Shown here piece by piece: positions 21,974-34,442 of a stretch of DNA of 64,000 nt; the stretch's first letter is position 1; each line of letters begins with the position of its first letter. The notes under the pieces are model-generated. The model was not told where the DNA came from, did no database searches, and was given only the letters and a program-made list of their open reading frames with translations. A program made the position numbers and the translations under genes. The stretch is from Hygrophila difformis (lineage: Eukaryota; Streptophyta; Magnoliopsida; Lamiales; Acanthaceae): NCBI GenBank assembly GCA_030278955.1, contig JAOANR010000003.1, positions 56,661,628 to 56,725,627 of the forward strand, in the 5' to 3' direction.

Positions 21974-24900
21974 TAAACTCTTTAAAGATGAGAACTAATA
22001 TGTAAAAGTCTGTGCTAGGATGTTGATAGTAAGGGTGTCATTATCAAACATAAGTAGTGCCACTAGAGGAGGATTAGACTGAGTTACATAATAATCAAGT
22101 GGAAGTGTCACAGTTCTGTCTTCAGGCTCAAAATCTGCCAATTATCTGAAAAGTTTAAGCTATTCAGCCATGAGTTCTTTTTGTCCCATGGCTTTATTTT
22201 ATTCCATTGTTCATCTACTGGCATTGTGCAACTTATCTTTGTTTCACGTGATAATGCAAAATGTTTATCCACATTACCATCCCTTTTTAAAGTATGATTG
22301 AATTCTGACTCTGCATGCCCTTCAATCATTTTCCATGTACTGCATGTGAAGAATAAACTTTAATAATTATCTACTTACTCAATAACATTCATCATTTGAT
22401 TATATGTTTCATGGACCAGGATTGCAAAAGCTTTAAGCAATTGTAATGCTACGACTGGTGATATTATCAGTACCACTGAGAGGCTTAAGCAAGAACTTGA
22501 AACGACTACACAGAGGCAAGAGATAGCATCGTGCTTCCTTCGTGATTATCAGCTCTCCAGTGATGAGGTGTTGAAATCCTCTAAATTTTAAACTTGTCTC
22601 AGGCTTCTGGTTAAATTAAACTTTGATTAGCTTAATTATCCATTGTTTTAAATATCCCTTTTAGATAAATGCACTTCGGGAGGAGGAACTTAGTGAAAAC
22701 TTCTTCAAGGCTCTTGCTCATGTTCACGAAATACATGCCAACTGCAAAGTATTGCTGAGGACACACCACCAGGTTTGCCATCATTAGTGGTACCACTATG
22801 TATTTCTCATTATTTTTAGATGTGTGTGTGTGTCTGTTTCGTGTGTTTCAATATATATAATTTTAGTCAGTTTGTCTAAACTTATGGTAATATATTAAAT
22901 AAACAATTTGTTTATTGGAATTAATTGGAAGACTATTTTCAGCGAGCAGGTTTGGAGCTTATGGATATGATGGCAGTCTACCAGGAAGGGGCTTATGAAC
23001 GACTATGCAGGTGAGTTTAAATATCATTTGTTTTGGTGGACTGAAAAAAGAATGCAGTCATTGTAATTTCAACTTTCATGTCTGTCTACATTTTATTCAG
23101 TAAACTTTTGTATTATGGTTACAAGAAGCATTGTTTGGATGCATTCTTGCCCCCACTTTCTTTTTTCCATTTCGGACATGAGGCCCGCATATTATACAAA
23201 CACAAAACATCTAATTTTGCTCAAACTCGAAACTCGAAAGAAATCAAACAAAAATTCGACCTCAAAACACTTCAAAATGCAACCAAACATTGTGATTATT
23301 TTGGGCTTGCTGAGGTTAATCTAGTTCATTTTTCTCTTCTTTAGATGCAGGAATTTCCCCAATTTTCTCCATCTTGATATATTAAGGCTATTTGGTTGAT
23401 AGAAATAAGAAGCAAAAGTAAATTTTAGGATTTGTCTTTCACATAATTTTTTATTTATTTTATTTTATTTGTATTTTCTGTCTATTCTCTCTCTCTGTTA
23501 CTCGAATAAAACAAATCATCTTTTTGTTTTTGGTTGATTATGTAATTTTACCTTTTTCCAGACGAGTATTTAAGCCAAATCATGTAGGAATTTCAATTTC
23601 TTTTCACTTTCCTTGGCTATTTATTTTTCTTCGAATTTCATTCACTAAACAGAGCCTAATGCTTCATTTCAATATGTACCTTGCCGCCTTAGATAAAGTT
23701 TTCTTTTCTTTTCTTGAGTTAATTGCCAATAATTTTGCTTCCAGAAGTTGTTGAATTTTGGAGTGATATGAATTCCATAGTGTATCGAGTGCATAAATTG
23801 AATTCGATAATTGGTTTATGCTCTTGTTTTGTTAAAATTGCAATTTATGCTTATCTTTCTGGAAAAGTGAAGTTCACCTGTCGCCTACTGACTTACATCA
23901 TTCTTTGGCTTGCAAATTTTCATAGCCTTGCCCCTAATTTGCTTATGCTGCCATCATAAGCCTTTGTTTGGTATTTCTTTTTTCTTATGCTTTTTTATAC
24001 CTGTTTTTGAATGCACAAAATTTGACATTTACAATTTATTGCACAGTAAAACTGCAACCCATCTTACTGGTAGCCAATCCCCTGTAAGAATATAGGATGG
24101 AGATGATGCAAATTGAATGCATAGTCTCTATATGAACCCATGTATGGAAATTGCTTGGTAATGAATCTGGAATGCTCAGTGATCATACTCAAAGACGGTG
24201 ATAAAGTTGCATGAGCATAAGCATATCATATATTCTCTACAATATGAAACTTGCTTCCCTTTCCATATGATGGGCCTTAGGATATGCCTCTTTTCCTTGT
24301 ATCTAGGTGGGTCCAAGCCGAGTGTAGGAGACTCGGGGACATTGATAATCCTGAAGTTAGTGAACTCCTAAGAACTGCTGTGCGATGTCTTAAAGCAAGA
24401 CCAGTCCTTTTTAAGTACTGTGCGGAAGAGGTAAAGCACTAAATCTAATGTAACATAAACATGTCTAATTCATTTTCCAAAAAGTTTTTCCGATAAATCC
24501 TCTCGAATGAAGGTTGCAAATATGAGGCATAATGCACTGTTCCGAAGATTTATTAGTGCCCTCACACGTGGTGGACCTGGTGGACTTCCTAGACCAATAG
24601 AGGTTCATGCTCATGACCCTTTAAGATATGTAGGAGACATGCTAGGATGGTTACATCAGGTACGTCTTTGTCTTAATAATTTCTCATTTTACAAATTTTT
24701 GTGCAAACTTGGAATTTTATATGGTCTCCATTTCCTTGGATTATGCAGGCCCTGGCATCTGAAAGAGAGCTTGTGCTAGCATTGCTTGAACCTGATTCAG
24801 TGATAGATACTGGACCTATTGCTCAAAGATTCTCCAAAATTTCGGAAAATGATGTTGGGAAAACAGAGCCGGACTTAACGTTTGTTCTGGACAGAATCTT

Positions 24901-26516
24901 TGAAGGAGTATGCAGGCCATTTAAAGTGAGAGTTGAACAAGTTTTGCAGTCACAACCAAGCCTTATAATTTCATACAAGCTCAGCATTACTCTGGAATTT
25001 TACTGCCACACAGTGAGTTCTGCCTCACAAGCATAAACAGTTCATGAAGTTCTTTGTTATTTTCTTTTTCATTGAATACAAATTGTTGCCTACAGATATC
25101 AGACTTGCTAGGTAGGGAAACAGCACTCAGTCATACACTTTGGGCACTCAAGGATGCTGCTCAAAAAACTTTTTTTGACATACTGAAAACTCGGGGAGAG
25201 AAGCTTTTGCGATATCCACCCCTGGTTGCTGTTGATCTTTCTCCACCTCCTGCACTAAGGGAAGGAGTGTCAGTACTGCTTGAAATAATTGAAAATTATG
25301 ACAGTATGATGGTTCCCGTCTCAGGGGAGAAACCTTCTTTTGAACCGGTCATATCTGCTTTACTAGATCCTATTATTCAGGTGTGTTTTATGGATCATTT
25401 AATGGCGCTTCTCATTATTAAATTCACTTTTATGCTAAAAGTTAGCAAAATAATATCTTTAGGACTTCTGTTCCAAGTATAACAAATTTACTGGACTATA
25501 ATATTGTAAAAATGCTTCCATAACTTGGCCAGTACTGGTCTTGGTCTATATCCTATTATCCTTTTGACCTAGCGTTGCAATGTGTTAGTTTCCTGTTTGA
25601 ATCACAATGCTACTCTAGAATATCTTCTTCAAGCATTTTGGTTTGGGTGATTTACTTGTCTTGGCTTCGCTGAATTTTTGGCCGAGATTGCCCTATGTGA
25701 TTAAAGTTGTCATTCAAAGTGAGTTTTTTGTGTGATAAACTGAAACCTGGTGCTTGTGTTCAGATGTGCGAACAAGCAGCAGAGGCACACAAGTCCAGGG
25801 GGGTAGCTCCATCACCAAGAAAACTTAAGGCTACCCCCGATTCATCTCAACTCCGCAGATCATCCATAGATGCTATTTTAGATAGCAGCTCTTCTGTCAC
25901 TTCATCTTTGGTATACGCCCCCTTCACTTAATATTCCAGTTATCCTAATGACACTCTGGCATCATATGACTGGACATTCTGTTCTATGCAGATCAGGGAA
26001 ACACCGTCTAGGATATTTCTGATCAACTGTCTGTGTGCCATCCGACAGCCATTGCTAGGACATGAGGTTGCATCCGAATATGTGAAGAAACTCGGATCAA
26101 TGATCGATGCCCACATCCGCGGTCTTGTAGAGAAAGAAGTCCATGTAATTTTGCGAAAATGTGGGCTATCAAACAAGATGTCCCACTTCTACAATTCTTC
26201 AAAGAATGTGGCAGAGGGTGACTCAGGTTCTACCCAACCACTGGCAGAGACAGAAGAAATGTCCCCTGCTGCACTTTCCGAGTGTCTGAAGGCCTTCTTT
26301 GGCCTCATTTTAGGAAGTGAAAGCTCGCTGCCCGAGTTTGACCAGATGCAGGTACCCAGTCTGAGGTCGGAAGCGTGCATTCATCTGGCGTCGTCCCTCG
26401 CCGAAACATATGAAGTCATATACAAGGCAATCATGGATCCAAAGAACGGGTACCCAGATCCCCGGTCGCTCGCCAGACACCCTCCTGATCAGATTAGAAC
26501 CATTCTGGGAATATGA
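20778..26516 (+). CDS. COG6: Conserved oligomeric Golgi complex subunit 6
   Basis: Eleven exons join in frame at GT-AG borders: 20778-20999, 21749-21801, 22420-22567, 22665-22772, 22943-23010, 24307-24430, 24513-24659, 24749-25012, 25096-25380, 25764-25910 and 25992-26516, giving about 696 residues. This is the usual COG6 length. Recognisable blocks: [57 protein letters not shown]-type sequence, [56 protein letters not shown] and the end [12 protein letters not shown]6 is in lobe B of the COG tether that captures retrograde vesicles at the Golgi in the cytosol. No frame break or stop is seen. Intron 5 is the longest (about 1.3 kb). It is the only clear single-copy housekeeping gene here. Confidence 0.95.
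21596..21973. repeat. Two (ATT)n microsatellites (COG6 intron 1 and intron 2)
   Basis: ATT runs at about 21596-21618 (intron 1) and 21920-21973 (intron 2, preceded by a short GT run) flank exon 2, which is only 53 bp. They are the same motif as the long run in the neighbouring A3-like gene. Confidence 0.9.
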
Positions 26517-26708
26517 AGGTACTGATTGCCTCCTTCCCCATTTATTTGTTTGTCTGATGTAATACATACATTCATTTTCTTTGTATAAGCCTCTCACCAT
26601 TTAAAGATTTCATACACCAATGTAATGTGATGATTTTTATGTAACTTGGAACTTTCAATAGTTATATTTACCCGGTTCAAATTATGAATAGATTTTTCTT
26701 CGAAAAAC

Positions 26709-26714
<6 letters not shown>

Positions 26715-26743
<29 letters not shown>
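26715..26743. repeat. (TA)n microsatellite downstream of COG6
   Basis: A TA run of about 14 units some 200 bp after the COG6 stop. From 26517 to 27286 I see no gene. Confidence 0.9.
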
Positions 26744-26746
<3 letters not shown>

Positions 26747-27286
26747 TTTTATTATAATCTTTGTGAAACAAAGGGATATCTTAAGCATATTAGAGACTCA
26801 ATAGTAATCTCAAGGAAGATCTCTCTCAAAACAGCAAAACAGTTTTATTAATCCACAAGACTTGTACCCGAAATATTGCTTAAGCAACTAGAATTTCATA
26901 ACTACTCAAGTCAATTGGCATTAGAGTATTAGGGGGACCAAATGATGGCGAGGCTAATATTATGATTCCATTGGACATTCTAATTCTCTGGTGAATCAGT
27001 ACCTGCAATATATGTATCCATCTTCATCACATGACTCCAGGACAGATTTTAATTATCCTCAGGGAAAGAGCGGCTTCTGAGCTCGGACAAAGCCCAGCAA
27101 ATCAGATGCATGTTCTTCACTCACCATAGAGTGAAGGGTTCATACTCAAGAAACTTGAATTCTATATATTGGCTGTTCTGGCTTAATTACCTGATCGTTC
27201 TTCCCTACTACTACATATCAACAAGGTTGGTACCCTGGCTGTTATGCAACTCCGAAATATTGATACAATTAAATGGTCTTTACTTA

Positions 27287-27545
27287 GAGCATCTCCAATC
27301 CAACTAAACTCTGAACACAAAAACACAAAAAAAAAAAAAAAAATGTGTAGATTTTGGCCCAATTGAACCTCAAATGCTAACCTAAACTGCGTTTTCAATT
27401 ATTTTGCAGCAACTCAAATGCATATTTGAGTTTGTAATGTTCATAACACAAAAAATATTCATTTGGGTTTGAGGATTTAAAAGAGAATATTTTATGGAAT
27501 ATTCTTTTGGGTTTGGGTTCAGTATTTTTGATTGGAGATAAAATA
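27287..27545. mobile_element. MITE-like element with ATCTCCAATC terminal repeats
   Basis: The left end, after TTA, is GAGCATCTCCAATCCAA; the right end contains TTGATTGGAGAT, its imperfect inverse. Termini of the GAGCATCTCCAA type are common in plant MITEs. The interior is AT-rich with an A run (27327-27343). No clean target duplication was found, so the exact right end is uncertain. Confidence 0.4.
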
Positions 27546-27654
27546 CCATTTGTGATATTTATTCTACTTTTTGTTTGAATTTAGTGTTATCGATTCAAGA
27601 TAGTCTTAAAAAGACTCACAAACATAGCCTAAATGGTGTCATTATTCAAATGCT

Positions 27655-27900
27655 CTAACCCTCGATTCATTCCACGTGGACCTTACCATCTAGTTGACAT
27701 CGATGGAATGCTCCACTCCATCAAAATCTTCGAAGGTCGTGCACTGCTGCCGCTATGTCAGAACTTAAAATTCTTGATCGAATGTGCCTTATGTTTCCTA
27801 TCTTCCGCAATGTCTTTCGTCGATCTCATCTCCTTCAATGCCTCCCCGCTTTGTACATTAGCCCTAATCCTCAACGATAGGAACGTCTATCATTTTCTGA
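27655..27900 (+). pseudogene. Decayed carotenoid cleavage dioxygenase (CCD4/NCED-like) fragment
   Basis: One frame reads NPRFIPRGPYHLVDIDGMLHSIKI, close to the conserved CCD/NCED block (NP-F-PRGPYHL-DGDGMLH--). The next conserved block, C-RYV-T, appears in another frame (tgccgctatgtcagaact at about 27749). Thereafter a PIF(R)NVF-like stretch appears in a shifted frame. So at least two frame changes and later stops are present, and only about 80 residues of a ~600-residue enzyme remain. The missing iron-binding His residues and the frame breaks show it is dead. I infer CCD4-like rather than NCED from the overall wording; this is uncertain. Confidence 0.6.
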
Positions 27901-28244
27901 AGCATGTTGCGTCATTTAACAGATTATATAAAGAAACGTGACTAATTAGAACGAAAAAATTCAAATTTTGGGATTTAAATATAATAAAATAAAAGGGTTG
28001 GGGCCAGTTTATGATAAAAATAACCAAATCCACTAATACTACAAAAGTTATGGACTAAATTGGTTATTAAGAAAGATGAATGACTAAATTGGTAATTAAA
28101 GATATTTACGGGGTAATTTATTCCCTTAATTAGTGCCACATCATTTATTCAGAGTAATTAGGGGCCAAATGAAAATTAAAATACTTAGAGTATGATTTTA
28201 GTAATTAACAAAATTAAAGAACGAAATTGGTTGGTAATTAAATA

Positions 28245-28265
28245 CTCCCTCCGTCCCGCGAAGAT
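28245..28265 (+). repeat. Isolated Stowaway-like terminus
   Basis: TACTCCCTCCGTCCCGCGAAG matches the TA plus CTCCCTCCGTCCC end of Stowaway (mariner-type) MITEs. No inverted partner end is found nearby. A related but degenerate end (tacttcctccgttctctaaa) lies at about 28667, in the same orientation. These are remnants. Confidence 0.45.
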
Positions 28266-28434
28266 TGAAGCCTTTCTTTTGGGCACGGTAATTTAGGTAG
28301 TGGAGTTTAGTAGTTAAAGTGGTGTGGGTATTTGTGTTTAAGATTATAATGAATTTTGATACTATTTATTGTTGTCAAGTCCTATTTATTTGTGTTTAAG
28401 ATTAACAAAACTATGATTTCAATTTTGATGAAAT

Positions 28435-28585
28435 TCTTAGTTGTCAAGTCCTCAACTTCCAACCTATAGGTTGGGGTTCAATTCCTCACTCGGCCCTTAT
28501 CCAACTCCTTTATTCTTTTGTAATTTGTGTGAGATGGACTCCCATCACAATTTCCTAACCTGTATTAGCTGTTCAGTTAAAAAAA
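28435..28585 (+). mobile_element. SINE with perfect 10-bp target duplication
   Basis: The element is 151 bp. It has a tRNA-like head with A-box-like gtcaagtcctcaact and B-box-like GGGTTCAATTCC sequence (ggttggggttcaattcc), a tRNA-unrelated body (cttttgtaatttgtgtgag) and an A-run end. It is flanked by TTGATGAAAT at 28425-28434 and 28586-28595. The intact duplication makes this a confident retrotransposition product. It encodes nothing and would depend on a LINE reverse transcriptase. Confidence 0.85.
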
Positions 28586-28822
28586 TTGATGAAATCATGT
28601 AATTTGTATAAAATGTTGGAAATTCTAACTACTCATATATTTTAAAGTTAAAAAATAAGTAATATACTTCCTCCGTTCTCTAAAATTTCGGTTTGAATGC
28701 TATGTACGGGCTCTGAAATTTCGGGATGAAAATTTAAAACCATGTGTGGACGGTGTAGGCTATGCCTATTTCATTGCACCAACTTGATAGACGTACGGCT
28801 TATATATAATCTCTGTATATAT

Positions 28823-29512
28823 TAAGACTAGTTATATCCATGATCCCATTCCAAGAGACCCAACCTCCACATAGGCATTTTTAAAAAAAAAATAAAACAA
28901 AAAAAAATTAAAATGAAGATGGTTGGGGGATGGTGGTCGACCAATTCCCAACCAAAGACCACTTGGTCTCTTTCTTTGGGCCAATGGGATGGAGACACTT
29001 GTCTCCATTCTATTGGTCAAGTAATTTTTTAAATTTATATAATAAAATGATTATATCTTTTATATAGATAAATAAATAAAATTTTTTAATATACCAAATT
29101 TTATAATTTTTCATTCTCTACAAATAGAGACCACTCTTGATATATTTTTGTTAAATACATAATATATCAATTTTGATATATTTAACCCATTTTAAAATTT
29201 ATAGAAAATAAAAATAAATAAAAAATATATTATTATTTTAGATTTTTTATTCTTTACAAGTAAGACTAAAATATTTATATTTTTGATACATTATATTTTT
29301 TTATATTTCAAACTAATCTAAAATGTATAAATTAAAATAATTATTTATAATATTGTGGTTGGATGGTTGGGTGGTTATTGATAAAGTATGTAAAATTTGG
29401 GTGGTTGGGTTGGGATGGATATTGATGAGTTGGAGGAGAGAGAAATTAATAAAATAATGAGATTGTTGGATGGTTGGGTGGTTGGGGTGGTCATGGATAT
29501 TGGTAGTCTAAG
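28823..29512. mobile_element. Non-autonomous DNA element with ~20-bp terminal inverted repeats
   Basis: The left end reads agactagttatatccatgat. The reverse complement of the right end reads agactaccaatatccatgac. The subterminal regions also pair loosely (cccaacc repeats on the left against ggttgggtggttgg repeats on the right). A partial third copy of the right terminus (gggttgggatggatattgatgag) lies inside at about 29404. The interior is AT-rich and non-coding. The target duplication is unclear, so the superfamily is not assigned. Confidence 0.5.
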
Positions 29513-29904
29513 AAAGAAAGATGTGGCTACCGGCCGGGTATCAAATTCGACCTACTACTACTTTGAGAGAGCATTTCCAGTCCACAGATTTAATATTCCT
29601 TCCATAGATATTGGAAGTCTGTATGTGATAATATGTGGAGTACAATTCTAATGGTTTACCTTTACCAAGCAAGCACGTTATGTTTCGAATCATGAGAAAT
29701 GACCCAACATCAGCAATTTTCATGTAGTACGTATTTTCAAACAAGAAACGTGTCAGTTGACTTTAATTTGTGTGTGTACAAATTAAATTCGATATCAGTT
29801 TCCAGGATGCTAAATAAAAGCGATACCAGTTTCCATACCCAATTTTTGGTGAATTACTCGGTATCCCTCAGACCACATTGGACCTAAAACAAATTTCTCG
29901 ATGA

Positions 29905-29990
29905 TCTGTATGGGCAATGAAGTGCGCTCGAACCCGAGACTTTGCTTAAACGATTAGAGCCCCAATCTACTCAAATCAAATGTTGTTGGT
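29905..29990 (-). other. tRNA-like/SINE-head fragment
   Basis: The reverse complement contains gggctctaatcgtttaagca and then ctcgggttcgagcgca, resembling pol III A and B boxes. A weaker relative is at about 26865-26935. There is no tRNA cloverleaf or anticodon arm that I can fold, so this is probably a SINE head remnant. The rest of 29513-30086 shows nothing recognisable. Confidence 0.3.
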
Positions 29991-30086
29991 TTTTCATACC
30001 CAATTTTTGGTACAAATGAATAATAAACTCGATATGATAATCGATTTTATGTATGGTTCTTAAATTGAAAAATATACAGATCTTAT

Positions 30087-31031
30087 TGTTGGGTAACCAC
30101 GAAGACACCCTGTTTTATCTAAACTATTACAAACCTTAAAGGCCTATACTAGTGGGATTACAAGGCTTTAGCTCACCAATACATGTTCACTCTAAAAACA
30201 GAAAACAGAACAGAAAACAGAAGCAAGGAAACGCCCCAACAAGCTGCTGCTTGTCCCGATCCAAGCTCTGCCTCCGGCGGACAGCTTTCAGCTTCTCCGT
30301 TTTGCAGCTCCAGCGTCCAGTGGCTCCGTTTACTTCATCTCTTTCCGGATCTACAAAATATGTTAGTAGAAACTAGGAAATAACAACAAATATTAAAGGG
30401 AATAAGCTATGCCAAACAGATCTAACTAGATCCGTAACCAATAGGCTCAGGAAGCCCAAAAGAAGCAACCACTCAACCGGAGCCACCACATAGGTGATCC
30501 AAGGGAAGAGAATGGGCGGCCACCGCTGCCCGGGCACCAAGCCACCACTGCCGCACTACTGCCGAAGAAGTGCCGGCCTCCATAGCTCACCGCCGTTCAC
30601 CACCATCGCTGTCCGAGCCTCGCCAGCCCAGTAGCCGCTCAAACTCGTCACCGGAAACCACTTTCTGGTGACCTTAAACCTCTGTGGCTCTATAAAACGG
30701 AGGGAGAACTCAACCCTCGTCGAACACCGAGTCCGACGTCCCAAGCCCCCCGGGGATACTTACACCTCTCAGCCCAAGCTCACTCTCTCACACACTCAAG
30801 CAGGAAGAACTAATCTACCTTAACAATGGTGAGGGGACATAAAGAACAAGGGAAAGGGTAATCTGGAATGAGGGGGGCGCCGCACAAGAGGGAAGATGGG
30901 AAAATGAGTGCTAGGGCTGGAATGGGGACTGCCGAGGGAGTATAAATATTATAGCAGAATGGGCCTCAGTCATTGATGTTGGGCCAGGACAGGTGTTGGG
31001 CCGGAACAGACTAAATGGGCCACCTACAACA
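30087..31031 (-). repeat. 3' LTR of the interrupted Copia element
   Basis: On the minus strand it starts TGTTGTAGGTGG right after the purine tract AAGGTGGAGAA (31042-31032) and ends ...ACCCAACA at 30087, about 945 bp. A TATA-like TATAATATTTATA lies near 30953-30941. The leader-like part (30480-30780) is GC-rich. The other LTR is not in view, so a target duplication cannot be tested. Confidence 0.75.
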
Positions 31032-31184
31032 TTCTCCACCTTGGACCATTTTCTGTGTAGCAAAGAGTGTGTTCATTGGTGCTTTGATGTTATCATCGCC
31101 TAGTCATACCTTCACTTACCAGTCCCTTACCAACAGTATACACAAAGTATGAAAGCAGTAAATCATGCATCAGAATAGAATATA

Positions 31185-34100
31185 TCAGCCAAAGTGAAGG
31201 ATTTTCATGCATGACTTCAACTTTTCAGTAGGCAAACACTTAGTTCCCATATCAGCATGATTAAACTCAGAAGCAATTTTATCCAGTTTCAGTTTTTCAC
31301 ACTCAACATTGTCCCTAATGAAGTGGTACTTAACATTAATATGTTTAGACCTATCATGAAAAACAGGATGTTTGCTTAACTGAATCGCAGATTGGCTATC
31401 AGAAAAAATGGTTATCTCATTCTCTAATCCTAGTTCATGCATCAGACCACTAAACCAGATTCTCTCTTTAAAAGCTTCAGTTATGGCAATGAATTCAGAC
31501 TCAGTAGTGGATAAAGCAACAACAGATTGCAATTGAGATTTCCAACTTACACAAGACCCACCTAGAGTGAACACATAGGATGTAGTAGACTTCCTACTAT
31601 CCCTATCATTAGCAAAGTTAGAGTCTACATAACCAGTCACAAACATTTCATCATGCCATTTAGACAAACACAGAGAATAATGCATAGACTTGATTAAGTA
31701 TCTCAAAAGCCATTTCAAAGCTTCCCAATGTGGTCTACCAGGATTAGCCATAAATCTGCTCAAACAACTTATAGAATAAGCTAAATCAGGCCTAGTAGAA
31801 ATCATCAAATACATAACAGAACCAATGGCATGCGCATAGGGAACAGATTCCATATCTTTCATTTCAGATTCATTTTTAAGGCATTGTTCTTTAGTCAACA
31901 GGAAATGGGAAGCAAGTGGACAATCAACAGATTTAGCATTTGACATCTTGAATCTAGAGAGAACCTTTTTCACATACTCAGTCTGGTTAAGGAGGAGGGT
32001 TGAATTAGCCCTATCCCTAACTATATGCATTCCAAGAATGCATTTGGCTTCTCCTAGATTCTTCATGTCAAAGCTCTTGTTCAAACAATTTTGAACCTCA
32101 ACAATGCTTTTCATGCAAGGACTAACAAGCAACATATCATCAACATAAAGTAATAAGAACATAGGCACAGATTTCACATCTTTCATGTACAAGCAATGAT
32201 CAAATTTAGATCTAGTGAAACCTATGTCCTTCATGCATTTATCAAATTTAATGTTCCACTGTCTAGGTGCTTGTTTTAGTCCATACAAAGCTTTTTTCAA
32301 AAAGCATCCATGATTGGGTTTGGTTTTATCCACAAAACCTTCAGGTTGCTTCATACAAATTTTTCTATCAATGTCACCATGCAAGAAAGCAGTTTTAACA
32401 TCCATTTGTATAAGCTCCCAATCAAAATGAGCAACTATGGCAAGCATTACTCTAATAGTAGTGAACTTAGCAACAGGTGCAAATATTTCAGAATAATCTA
32501 CACCCTCTTTCTGAGTAAAGCCCTTAGCTACAAGCCTAGCCTTATACCTCTCACCATTACTTTCCTGTTTGATTCTAAAAATCCATTTACAGTCAATCAC
32601 AGAAATATTTTCAGCCCTAGGAATCAACAGCCATGTCTCATTTTTATGCAATGATTCAATCTCTTCATTCATAGCACTAAGCCACCTACTAGCCTGTTTA
32701 GACTTAACAGTTTCAGAATAAGATTTAGGCTCTAGATTATCAAGTTCTTCACACACAGTCATAGCATAAGCAGTAAGAACAAAATCAGATAACCTAGCAG
32801 GAGTTTTACCTACTCTTCTAGCTCTATCCCTAGCCAGCATATAATCACTAAGATCATTCAAATCATTTTCAGGGATAATTTCTTCATTCTGAGCTCCACC
32901 TTCATCAATATCATGAGTATCAATATCACGGGTATCAGTTATAGGTTCTTCATTCACATGCAAATTGGGATCAGCAATCTCAGCATTTTCAATCACATTA
33001 GGCACAGCAATGGGAGCAGGCAAATTCACAGAATGTTCTATAGAAGAAGACTCCACCTCAACAGAAGTACTATCATTCTCAAAAACTTTCATAGGAAATT
33101 CAGATTCATTAAAAATCACATCCCTACTAACAATGATTTTAAAACCACCCCCTGATCTATCAAACAACCTGTAACCTTTGGTACCCTCAGGATAACCTAA
33201 GAAAATACATTTCTTGGTTCTAGGGTCCAATTTATCATTACTAGTATGCACAAAAGCTGAACATCCAAAAACTCTTAGATGTTCATAATCAGCAGGTTTA
33301 CCAAAAAAGACAGAATCAGGAGATTTACCATTTAAAGGGGCATTGGGTGATTTATTAACTAAGTAAGCAGCTGTCATCAGTGCTTCACCCCAGAACTTCT
33401 TAGAAAGGCCAGTAGGTGCCATCAAGCACCTAACCTTTTCTAATAAAGTTCTGTTCATTCTTTCAATGACCCCATTCTGTTGAGGTGAGTAAGGAACAGA
33501 TTTATGCCTTCTAATACCAGATTCAACACACAAAGCATCCATATGATGATTACAAAATTCAAGCCCATTATCTGTCCTAAGTGTACCAATCTTTAAACCA
33601 GTTTGATTCTCAATCAAAGCTTTCTAGTGTTTAAAGTTCTCAAAAACATCAGATTTGTTTTGCATGAGAAATACCCAAACTTTTCTAGAAAAATCATCCA
33701 TGATAGATAAAAAAATATCTTCTACCACCATGTGTGGGCGTCGAAGAAGGACCCCACACATCAGCATGAATGTACTCAAGTACACGGGTGGATTTTATCC
33801 CAACAGGATATGAAGAGTTAAAAGACACTCTATGTTGTTTACCAGCTAAGCATGATTCACAAAGATCAACTTCACATAAATCAGATTTTAAACAACCAGC
33901 ATCTTTCAGAAATTTCATGCCTTTATCACTCATATGCCCTAGTCTAGCATGCCACAAAAGCGTATTTTCTTTCACCTTATTAGAACTAGAACTAGCATCA
34001 AGAGCACAATTAACCACATTAGAAACCACAAAAAGATTATTCTTGATAATGGCCTTAAACATCATCAAATTCCCTTTGAACATTTTAATCATGTCATTAC

Positions 34101-34442
34101 CAATTCTCCCTTCTAAACCTTTCTTCTGCAAGGTCGCAAGAGAAATCAAATTGTAAGACAAATCAGGCACATGTTTCACAGAATCAAGACAGAATCTTGT
34201 CCCATTCTCAAATTGTAAGACAATTTTTCCTATACCTAAGACAGGACATCTATTGTCATTACCCATGAACACAAAGTCATTTTCAACAGGTTGATAGGAA
34301 TCAAACAATTCAACATGAGGAGACATATGGGAGGTGCACCCTGAGTCTAACAACCACACAGATTTAGAAACATCTTTAGCCATATTAACATCAGAAAAAC
34401 AATTCATATCATGAACCATCAAAAGTTCATCATGCCTAACTG
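31185..34442 (-). pseudogene. Copia Pol (protease to RNase H), broken
   Basis: The upstream part (34442-33694) has the protease VWLLDSGCTSHMSP, GAG-pre-integrase (LLWHARLGHMSDKGMKF) and the integrase start (YIHADVWGPSS). The downstream part (33617-31185, 810 residues) has the integrase RTDNGLEFC and PYSPQQNGVIERMN, reverse transcriptase YVDDMLLVS and RNase H GYVDSNFANDRDSRKS. Between them there is a one-base frame change in a T run near 33720 and an in-frame TAG at about 33626 where a Trp codon is expected. The N-terminal Gag is cut off by the Athila insertion. Catalytic motifs are otherwise present. Tork-like by its motifs, but clearly different from the complete Copia. Confidence 0.9.

Larger units (their letters stand above)
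30087..34442 (-). mobile_element. Truncated Ty1/Copia element, interrupted by the Athila-like element
   Basis: In minus orientation the 3' half of a Copia element is present: protease to RNase H coding (34442-31185), PPT (31042-31032) and 3' LTR (31031-30087). The coding frame runs right up to the first base of the Athila LTR at 34443, so the Athila-like element inserted inside this Copia between gag and protease. The gag and 5' LTR must lie on the far side of the Athila element, beyond what is visible. It is a different family from the complete Copia at 15-20 kb. Confidence 0.85.

Noticed and set aside
27060..27120. Possible C-terminal exon on the minus strand near 27.1 kb
   Set aside because: A short coding-looking stretch ends at a stop, but no splice-linked upstream exon could be found between 27.1 and 27.7 kb.
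29905..29990. tRNA gene on the minus strand
   Set aside because: A and B box-like motifs are present, but no acceptor stem or anticodon loop could be folded; kept only as a tRNA-like fragment.
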